Assembly (NCBI RefSeq): GCF_016901735.1
Contig: NZ_JACLZC010000017.1
Span: 1 to 46,108, forward strand
From: Pseudoflavonifractor phocaeensis
Lineage (GTDB): Bacteria > Bacillota > Clostridia > Oscillospirales > Oscillospiraceae
Direction: 5' to 3'
Length of the DNA: 46,108 nucleotides
In this document: one piece after another, positions 7,390-14,900 of the stretch
Layout: each line of letters opens with the position of its first letter
Numbering within the stretch: the first letter of the stretch is position 1
The notes under the pieces: model-generated
Told to the model about the DNA's origin: nothing
What the model saw: only the letters and a program-made list of their open reading frames with translations
The model's database searches: none
Position numbers and translations under genes: made by a program

Positions 7390-9303
7390 ATGTATTGTAT
7401 TCGATGCGGTATAAAATTAAAGGACGATGCGAATTTTTGTCCGATCTGCGGGGCACGGGCAGAGCGGTCATCCGCTCCTCCGCCTTCCGAACCCGCTCCT
7501 GCGTCCACCGGCCAGCCCCCTTCCAAACCAAAACGGTGGATTCTCCCTGTTATCCTCACAGCGCTGGTTTTGAGCGCCGGTATCATTGCTGCGGTATTTT
7601 TTCTGGGCCGCGCTTCAGAAGAAACCGCAGATTCCACGGTTTCCCCGCCGTTCTCCTCTGATCCGTCCGGTGATGCTGTGACATTGGTCTTGCAGCAAGC
7701 CCAGTCAGCTGTAAATCTGGGGGATCTGGAAACCGCTTGGCAGCTGATCCAGGACGGCTACCGGCAGACCGGAGACAGTCGGCTGGAAACGGTTACCCTG
7801 TACGGCCAGCCCTCTCCATGGCTCTGGTATCTGCTGATTCATCAGGGGCCTGACAGCCTCAGCGGGCTGCGATATACTTTTTACCAGGACCGTATCCTGG
7901 CTGACTTAAGCGAAATTACCTCCACCTACATCTGCTTCCTTTTGGATGACCATGGACGCATTACCTCCCATCTCGTATTGGACTCCGACCTATCGCCCTT
8001 CTACTCCCTTCTCCCGGACTACGTCTATTTTTCCCTGGAAGAAGATGTGTTCAGCCAGAAGCTCTCCCTTTTTCAATATGAGCGGGATGAAAACGGTTTG
8101 GTCTCCGAGATGCGTTTTTCCGGCCAAATGGGGGAGGGGTGTCTTGTCCTTGCCTACGACGAAAGTGGCTGCTGCCAAACCATTGCCCTGAAGGAGTCCT
8201 ACGCCGTCAGCGATGCCATGTCCCTCTTTTACGATGAAGCAGGCCGTGTGTCTCTTCTGAGCTGCAGCAGCGTGGAGGACGACTGGGTGTTCTCTTACTC
8301 GGACCATGGTCTTTCCATCGACATGGGAGAGACGACCTACCGCAGTATGCTGGATGACGCCTTCCGGCCTATGCAGGAGCGCATTTCCGGCGCCTCGGGA
8401 GACATCACCAAGCGAATGTTCACCTTTGAGGACGGCCTGCTGACCGGCCAGGAGTTTTCCCAATCTCCTTTTTCCACCAGCACCAGCTATACCTATACGG
8501 CAGACGGCATCCTGTCCGGCTGCGACCTTTTCCTCTTTTACGGTCCCAATTCGGGGGGAGACAGTATCAGCCTTTCGGCGATGTATGACGCCTCCGGACA
8601 GATGTCCTCCCTTTCGTACGAGGATGGGACGTACAGCCGGGAGATCACACTGATCTATACAGACGAAAAACCTCAACAGGCCTCTGTGCGCACTTATGGC
8701 GATTCTTCTATGACCAGTGGCGCCAACGTAAGCATTACCTATTTTTACGACGATCAAAACCGCTGCACCGGCTACTCCCGTCTATATTCCGATACCGGGG
8801 ACTCCACTTCCTACACCTACCGGTACGACGCCGACGGACACATCATCGGCCAGGAGGCGGAGGGGACGCCGGCCGGCAGCGGTACGGCTGCGCCGGCAGA
8901 AGGTGAGATCTTCCGTGGCATTATGGGCGTCTCCTTTACCGTTCCGGACGGATTTGTGATCCTGGAAAATGAAGCCGCCGCCTTGGGCCTTCACAATTAC
9001 AGCTTTTATAACGCCTCCCTCGATATGTCGTTCAGCGTGATGGAAGCCACCCAATTTGCCTTTGACGATTCGTTTTATGAGGATCAGTATGACATCTGGA
9101 TGGCAGGGGAAAACGTCACCTATCACTATTATACCGATTCTTTCTTTGTTGTAAGTGGGTATTATGGCAATGGCAATATCTATTACAACAAATTGATCAC
9201 CACCGGCGGCTTCTTTTATCAGGTCTATCTGACCTATCCCCAGGAAACCCGCACATCCTGCGACGCAGTACTGCAGCAGATTCTGGACAGCCTCTCCTAC
9301 TAA
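7390..9303 (+). CDS. Zinc-ribbon, membrane-anchored protein with YD-like repeats
   Basis: 637 residues from an ATG seven bases after GGGAGG. An N-terminal zinc ribbon (CxxC at 3-6 and 17-20) and a Pro-rich stretch precede one membrane helix (about 50-73). The rest is probably extracytoplasmic. It contains several units resembling RHS/YD repeats, each with a Y-x-x-D/E-G pattern (for example YDESG, YDEAGR, YDASGQ, YDADGH). The last 140 residues look like a separate globular domain. I do not recognise a named family. It follows the ABC exporter by 34 bases with no clear promoter, so read-through is likely. Roles in immunity, sensing or surface display are all possible. Confidence 0.7.
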   Translation: MYCIRCGIKLKDDANFCPICGARAERSSAPPPSEPAPASTGQPPSKPKRWILPVILTALVLSAGIIAAVFFLGRASEETADSTVSPPFSSDPSGDAVTLVLQQAQSAVNLGDLETAWQLIQDGYRQTGDSRLETVTLYGQPSPWLWYLLIHQGPDSLSGLRYTFYQDRILADLSEITSTYICFLLDDHGRITSHLVLDSDLSPFYSLLPDYVYFSLEEDVFSQKLSLFQYERDENGLVSEMRFSGQMGEGCLVLAYDESGCCQTIALKESYAVSDAMSLFYDEAGRVSLLSCSSVEDDWVFSYSDHGLSIDMGETTYRSMLDDAFRPMQERISGASGDITKRMFTFEDGLLTGQEFSQSPFSTSTSYTYTADGILSGCDLFLFYGPNSGGDSISLSAMYDASGQMSSLSYEDGTYSREITLIYTDEKPQQASVRTYGDSSMTSGANVSITYFYDDQNRCTGYSRLYSDTGDSTSYTYRYDADGHIIGQEAEGTPAGSGTAAPAEGEIFRGIMGVSFTVPDGFVILENEAAALGLHNYSFYNASLDMSFSVMEATQFAFDDSFYEDQYDIWMAGENVTYHYYTDSFFVVSGYYGNGNIYYNKLITTGGFFYQVYLTYPQETRTSCDAVLQQILDSLSY

Positions 9304-9350
9304 AAAACCGCCGCCCCCCGTTCTCCCGCGCCGGGAGGACAGGGGGCGGT
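9301..9350 (-). terminator. Terminator between the converging units
   Basis: A long GC-rich hairpin (ACCGCC...CTCCCG / CGGGAG...GGCGGT) followed on the minus strand by GGTTTTTTA. It ends the PqqD-radical SAM transcript and overlaps the stop of the plus-strand zinc-ribbon gene, so it probably serves both. The plus side lacks a T-run. Confidence 0.75.
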
Positions 9351-9387
9351 ATTCTGTCTGCCGCCGGTAAAAGGGCGGCTATTTTCG

Positions 9388-9651
9388 TCAGGCAATCACA
9401 TTTAATGCCCGCAGCTGATCCAAAAATTCCGCTACGTCGGCCTGGATGGTCTCCCGGGGGGCGTCGTACTCCTGGGCCAGCGTGTCCACGATCTCCTCCG
9501 CCGTCTCCGCCTGGGGCAGCAGCTCCCAGATGCGGGCCCCGGTCTCGCTCAACGAAAAGAGGCCGTTGTGCGCCAGCACCGACTCCCCCACAGGAATGAG
9601 GGCGTAATCTCCCGCGATCTCCCGCAGGACCAGTTCCGCTTTGATTTCCAT
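9388..9651 (-). CDS. PqqD-family peptide chaperone
   Basis: 87 residues with the PqqD wing-helix pattern: a central SLSETGARIWELLPQ, then AEEIVDTLAQEYD and a terminal helix ending in LRALNVI. PqqD proteins (RiPP recognition elements) bind the leader of a precursor peptide and present it to a radical SAM/SPASM enzyme. The gene starts one base after the stop of that enzyme, with GGAGGAGAGG in front. Its length is the usual 85-95 residues. It is the last gene of the set before the terminator. The likely ligand is the N-terminal part of the 79-residue peptide at 11716-11955. Confidence 0.87.
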   Translation of the reverse strand: MEIKAELVLREIAGDYALIPVGESVLAHNGLFSLSETGARIWELLPQAETAEEIVDTLAQEYDAPRETIQADVAEFLDQLRALNVIA

Positions 9652-9652
9652 T

Positions 9653-10792
9653 TTACCTCTCCTCCGGTCCGTACTTCCGCCACATCTGGTGGATCATGGA
9701 CTTGGTCATGGTGCAAAGATACTCCGGCTTTTTGTCATAGGCGCCGGTCTCCGCGGCGCAGGAGGCCGCGCAGGAGGCGCACTGCTGGTGCATGGGACAG
9801 CCCGTACACTCCTTGGGCAAACGGATGGCCGCCGTCTCCGCCCGGATGGTCTCCCAGGCTTTTTGAAAACCCTCCTCCACCACGGAGACGCCCTGGGTGG
9901 TCATCATGCCGCAGGGCACCATACGGCCGTCCCAGGTCATCCAGAAGGAGCTGCGCCCCGCCCGGCAGAAAAGAGGCTCCCCTTCCGCGCCGCCGGTACA
10001 TTCCAGCCCGTCCGGCGGAAGCCCGCCGTTGGCCACGGCCTCCCGCAGCTCCTGGGCCGTCATGGTCTCCTCCCGGCAGGCGATCTCATAATAGGCCGCG
10101 TCCTCCGCCGAAAAACGGTGCTCCGCCTCGCCGGCGTGGCCGCCGTTGATGCGCACCGGCGGGAACATGTAAGTCGTGGATTTCACATAAACCCCCAGCT
10201 CCCGGCTGACCTGGTAAATCGCCGGGATGTCATCCTTGTTGTAGGGGGTAATGGAGGCGTTGAGACGCACCGGAATGCCCGCCGCCCGCAGGGCCTTGAT
10301 GTTGTCCACCACTTGCTGGAACATGGGCCGGCCGCACAGCCGCTCATAGGTGGCGTCGCTGCCGCCGTAGAGGGTGATATTAAAGCGCAGCGGCGGGTCT
10401 TGTTTCAAAAACTCCAGCATCTCGCCCCGGAGCAGAGAGCCGTTGGAGTTGATGGACACCAGCAGCCCCATTTTCTTCAGCTCATGGAGCAGCCGGGGAA
10501 AGTCCGGGTACACCAGCGGCTCCCCGCCGGTGAGGAGCAAAAAGACCATGCCGGCGTCCTTGGCCTGGCGGGCGATGTCCAGCCACTGGCCGGCGGTCAG
10601 CTCCTTCCGGCCGGATGCGGCGATCTGCTCGGGGGTCTGGTGGACGTAGCACATCTTGCAGTCAAAATTACACCGGGGGGTCAGCTCAAAGCTGCCGCTC
10701 ACCGGCAGCCCCAGCCGGCTGCCTTTGTCATGGATATAGCTGGACCAGAGAGGCTCCACCTCCCGGCCCGGCTGCTTTGTATTCTCGCTCAT
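9653..10792 (-). CDS. Radical SAM/SPASM peptide-modifying enzyme
   Basis: 379 residues. The radical SAM cluster motif is CNFDCKMC (Cys41, 45, 48), followed by the GGEP motif (TGGEPLV) for SAM binding. The C-terminal third is a SPASM domain with its own cysteines, in CRAG...WDGRMVPCGM and a later CTGCPMHQQCASC...YLC run, likely ligating two extra iron-sulfur clusters. SPASM enzymes typically make thioether or carbon-carbon links in peptides (sactipeptides, ranthipeptides, PQQ, mycofactocin). The chosen ATG overlaps the kinase stop as ATGA; longer versions extend into the kinase frame and lack a ribosome site. Bond type is unknown. Confidence 0.9.
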   Translation of the reverse strand: MSENTKQPGREVEPLWSSYIHDKGSRLGLPVSGSFELTPRCNFDCKMCYVHQTPEQIAASGRKELTAGQWLDIARQAKDAGMVFLLLTGGEPLVYPDFPRLLHELKKMGLLVSINSNGSLLRGEMLEFLKQDPPLRFNITLYGGSDATYERLCGRPMFQQVVDNIKALRAAGIPVRLNASITPYNKDDIPAIYQVSRELGVYVKSTTYMFPPVRINGGHAGEAEHRFSAEDAAYYEIACREETMTAQELREAVANGGLPPDGLECTGGAEGEPLFCRAGRSSFWMTWDGRMVPCGMMTTQGVSVVEEGFQKAWETIRAETAAIRLPKECTGCPMHQQCASCAASCAAETGAYDKKPEYLCTMTKSMIHQMWRKYGPEER

Positions 10793-11634
10793 AACAGATT
10801 CTCCAATGTCTCCACCGCGCCCTCGTCCGGCCGGCAATCCAGCCGGAACACCGGTACGCCGGACAACACGCGGGATAAAATTTCCGTCACGCCGGCCACG
10901 TCCCACTTATCCCAGGTGCGGTAGGCGCACTGCCCCAGCAAAAACCGGAAGGCCTCCAGCCCCCGCACCGGACGGATGCGGTTTTCCGGCGCCTGTCCCA
11001 GCAGGACCAGCGCCTTGAGGGGCGCACTGACGTTTTTCGAGATGTGAGAGGTGCCGCTGTAACAAATGCCGTGGACCGCCACCCCCGCCGCCGTGGGCCG
11101 GAGCAAACAGCGGTCCCCGTTGACCACCTCCGCGCCCCGGAATTGTTCCCACAGGGCCGCCTGGGTGGACTTGCCTGTCCCGCAGGGGGCGGAAAAGACG
11201 ATGCCCGCCCCGTTGTGGACGATGTACGACCCGTGGAGCACCAGTCCGCCCTCCAGCAGCAGCAGATGGAACAAATCCACCCGTTCCAGAATCTGAAAAG
11301 CGGACAGCGTGTCCCGGTACTCCGGCCGCCAGGTCATGAAAATCTCTTTCCCCCGCCGCCTCCACAGGCAGTAAGGCCACGGCGGACCCTGCCGGTCACG
11401 CTGGCAGCGGTGCAGCCCGGCCTCCATTCCCGGCTCCCACCGCCACAGGGTCTCGTAGGGCGCTGTGTAGAGAGGCGGTTGGTCCGGACAAGCCAAATCT
11501 TCGGAAAAATCGCAGCTGACCGTAAAACCGTCCACCGGCGGGGCGGCAAAGGGGGCCAATTCCGCCTTTTCGCTCATATCCGCCGAGGCGCGGAGGGTCA
11601 CCCCCACCCCGCCGAACATGTATCCCCGTTCCAA
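10789..11634 (-). CDS. HPr-kinase-like (peptide kinase) protein
   Basis: 281 residues from a TTG seven bases after AGGAGG; an ATG five codons later is an alternative. A P-loop SAPCGTGKST (148-157) and the downstream NGDR (Asp174) match the HPr serine kinase/phosphorylase fold, but the HPr-binding N-terminal domain is absent and no ptsH neighbour exists. HPrK-like proteins occur in lasso-peptide clusters, where a paeninodin-type enzyme phosphorylates the peptide C-terminus. They also occur in radical SAM cassettes such as SynChlorMet. Here it sits between the precursor and the radical SAM gene. Peptide phosphorylation is inferred; the precursor does end in Thr-Ser. Confidence 0.8.
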   Translation of the reverse strand: MERGYMFGGVGVTLRASADMSEKAELAPFAAPPVDGFTVSCDFSEDLACPDQPPLYTAPYETLWRWEPGMEAGLHRCQRDRQGPPWPYCLWRRRGKEIFMTWRPEYRDTLSAFQILERVDLFHLLLLEGGLVLHGSYIVHNGAGIVFSAPCGTGKSTQAALWEQFRGAEVVNGDRCLLRPTAAGVAVHGICYSGTSHISKNVSAPLKALVLLGQAPENRIRPVRGLEAFRFLLGQCAYRTWDKWDVAGVTEILSRVLSGVPVFRLDCRPDEGAVETLENLL

Positions 11635-11660
11635 ATCCGTCCCTCCTCTCCATTTTGGCA

Positions 11661-11698
11661 AAAGAAAGCCCCGCCCCGCAGGGGGGCAGGGCTTTCCT
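11661..11698 (-). terminator. Leaky terminator/attenuator after the precursor gene
   Basis: On the minus strand GAAAGCCCTGCCCC pairs with GGGGCGGGGCTTTC, followed by TTTT. It lies between the precursor stop and the kinase start. RiPP operons often carry such a partial terminator so that precursor message exceeds enzyme message. Confidence 0.75.
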
Positions 11699-11715
11699 GT
11701 GTGTGCTATGGCAGA

Positions 11716-11955
11716 TTACGAGGTGAAAATCGTACGGCTGTCGATGGGCACATGGTAGCAGATGCCGGACGCACCGTCCTGCCACTTGTAGACGCACGCG
11801 TTGGCATCCTGTACGAACACCTTAAAGCCGCCGGCGATGGTATAAGCGCAGGTATGTCTCCAGTGGTTGGTCGGGAACGCGCAGCCGGCGGCGATGTTGG
11901 CGCACAGCTCGAAGTTCTCGAACGCCACCTGGGGCTTGCAATATGTTTTCTTCAT
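11716..11955 (-). CDS. Putative RiPP precursor peptide, six cysteines
   Basis: A 79-residue peptide starting MKKTYCKP at an ATG eight bases after GGGGG. A leader-like first part (about residues 1-24) ends in the motif NIAAGC; the following core is rich in Cys, aromatic and Gly residues. Cysteines are at 6, 18, 25, 36, 54 and 66, and the tail reads GICYHVPID...IFTS. I recall small gut-Clostridia proteins sharing the KxYxKP...NIAAGC layout, but cannot confirm it here. It is followed by an attenuator, kinase, radical SAM/SPASM and PqqD genes, as expected for a modified peptide. It begins 17 bases after the GH20 gene stop, with no clear promoter between them. Confidence 0.75.
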   Translation of the reverse strand: MKKTYCKPQVAFENFELCANIAAGCAFPTNHWRHTCAYTIAGGFKVFVQDANACVYKWQDGASGICYHVPIDSRTIFTS

Positions 11956-11972
11956 GATGCAGTCCCCCTTTC

Positions 11973-14900
11973 TCACTGTTTCACATCGAAGAACTTGAAC
12001 ATGGTCAGCGCAATCGTGGCAGAGCTGACGTTGGTAATTTTTACCTTACTGTTCACATTGTTACTGAGCTCGTAGTACATATCCACGGTGCTCTTGACCG
12101 TAACAGTCTGTCCACCAATGTCCAACTTAGCCGGACCGGCGCCGCTGATGATACGGGCGGCGATCTGGCCCTTGCCGGCCTTGTCCGCGTCCTTAAACTC
12201 CAGCGTCACGCTCTGGCCGGGCGCCAGGTAGACCTCGTTGTTGGGGCCGACCACCTTGAACTGATCCAAAGTCGCGTTCAGCAGACCGTCCACCAGGGTG
12301 CCAGTAGTGCCAAACCCGGTCACCCGCTCATGGACCGGTACAAAGATGGGATTGGCCTCGCCGTCCGTCGCATATACACTGCTGTTCTCCAGCGTGTTGT
12401 ACACCCGGATGGCGTCCAGGTAGAAGTCGAAGCTGCCCTTGTTTGCCACATCAAAGAGGCTATCATAGGCCACGGTGATGGTGACGTTGTAGTTGCCGTG
12501 GTTCAGACCCCGGACGGCGATGACGGGCACCTGATAGATGCTGTCGATGCCGTTGCCGTTGGTGCCGGAAACCGTCCAGCCAGTCTCTTGGCTGTAAGTA
12601 TAGCCGTAGTAGTTGTTGACAATGTACTGCTTGACGGGCTTATTGGAGCCGTCCTTCACATCCACCAGGATGGCGCCGGCCTTGACGTCGGTCTGGCTGA
12701 TGATATCCACACCGGTGCCGGTGAAGCTGAAGCTGGCGGTGGGCCATGCGCTGTTGCTGTTGAAGGTTGCGGCGCTGACGGTCACCTTGTCGGCATTCCC
12801 GTTGCTCCAGCCATTGGCGTTGTTATCGTAGGCAGCGTCATAGCCGTAGTTGTTGGTCTCCGCACCCAGCTTGGTGGCCGCCTGCGTTCTGCTGCCGGAG
12901 GTGCCGGCCTCGCTCCAGGCCCCCTTGGTGCTCACAAAATCCTCGGCCTCATAGTACACGGTGGAGGCGGGGACAAAGTCCACTGCGACGCGCTGCTGCT
13001 GTCCATCGCCGAAGGTGATGGTAAGCTGAGCGGTGGCCGTGGTTTTCAGGATCGAATTGGGCGTATAGGTGATGGCTTGATTGGTCCCGCTAATGGCGCC
13101 GTAAGACGCGGTTCCGCGGACCGAAGTAACGCCCTGGGGATTGATGCCCAGCTCGGTCAGAGGCACCGTCACAGGCAGGCCGAAGTCCACCACATACTGA
13201 TACTGGCTGGCGGCATTCTTCCTGTAAGTCAGGGTCAAAGTCTTGCCGTCGGCAGAGATGCTGGCCCCGGTGTAGGTAAAGAGGCCGCTGCCGTAGATGG
13301 TATTCACCAGCGCGGGCACCGTGGTCAGGTCCTTGTTGAATTTCTGCTGAACCCCGGAGCTGTTCACCACATAGGCGGCGTCATCCAGGGTGATAGAACC
13401 GACATTCACGGGATGGCCGCCATTGACCAGGCTGTTCAGGAAGGTCTTTTCCTCCTGGCCGGTGGTGTTGGTGACCTTGACGTCGAAGCTGTAGAAGGGC
13501 GTTCCGCTGTCTTCCACTTCATAGTTGACGGTCAGGTTGTCCTCGCTCTGGGTGGGCTCCAGATAGATGAGGATCAGGGTCGCCTGGTTCTTGGCGGTCC
13601 ACTCATAGCCGTTGCCGTACACGGTGGGCACGCCGCCCTGGCTCTTCTCCCAGGCCACGGCCTCGTCATACCAGTAAGAACCGCTGTCCAGCTGCTTCTT
13701 CTCCCAAGTGATGGTGTCGTCGGGATACCACACATTTCTCCGAGTATTCTGGGTACGCTTACCGTCTGTGACGGTGATCTTGCTGACGTTATAGTCGGAG
13801 TTGTTCTGCACCGAGATGATACCGAAGTTACGGCCCCCCCAGTAGTTGAAGATGGTGGCCTTGTCGTAGATCAGATCCTCGGTGGCGGGGCTCAGGGTGC
13901 CGTCGGGGTAGACCACCGCGAAGGCCAGGGCCACCTGGCCCTGCCCACTGGAGGTATCAGGCGTAGTGCTGTCGGTGGAATAGCCCCAGTCCTTGGTGAG
14001 GGTGGTCACCTCGGTGGTGACGTCGGTCACCTGCAGGTAGTAGGCCACCACCTGATCGCCATAATAACCGCTGGTATTGATGGTCTGCCAGCTGTTGTTG
14101 TAGTAATACTGCCAGCTGTCGTCCCAGTAGCGGATCAGGGTGAAGTCGTCGCCGTCGGCGGTCTCGTCGTCGCCGGAATCACCGCTCTGATGGTTGTTGT
14201 AGTCCAGAACAGTGGTCTTCCACAGCACCACCTGCTGCTCACCCCACATGCCGGTCTGGTCCACCAGGGTGGAGAGGTCCACACCGTTCTCACCGTAGAC
14301 GGCCTCCGCCTCGATCTGGATGGACTGGCTGTCGGTGCTGCTGCCGTTGACCCCCGCGTTGGTGATCCAGTACTCCACGGTGAGGGGCTCGGCGTTCAGC
14401 TCTCTGGTGACGGTGATGTTGTACTTCACATCGCCGATGATGACGGAGGTCTCACCCGCGCTCAGGCCGTTAAAGGTGATGACGCTCTCGTCCCGGGCCG
14501 CGGTGGACTCGGTGTTCCGCGTACCCACCTGGTTGGAGCCATCAGTGGAAGCCGTCCAGCGGCCGTTGGAGCAGGTGATGTAGTAGTTAGTCGTCCACCA
14601 CCACACTTGCTCTGCATAGTGAAGTCCTTTCGATCCATCAAAGCTCCAACTGGTGGCATTACGGGAACTGGTAGTAGTAGTCAGACCGTCATTATACCGC
14701 AGATAGTAGCCGTTGGAATACAGATAACCGCCGCCGCTGCTGCCAGCCGTCCACAAAGCGGCCTCCTCCACGTTGGTGGTGGCGCCCAGGCTGCCGTTGT
14801 TCAGCGTCAGGTAGTAGCCCTTGCTCTTGATGACGTACTGCCCGTCGCGGGAAATGCTGCCGACAGGCGCAAAGGTATAGCTGGTACCGGCCTCCTGGTT

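Noticed and set aside
3711..11955. Lasso-peptide cluster
   Set aside because: The kinase, nucleotidyltransferase and PqqD fit, but no asparagine-synthetase-like cyclase or transglutaminase-like protease is present; a SPASM enzyme is.
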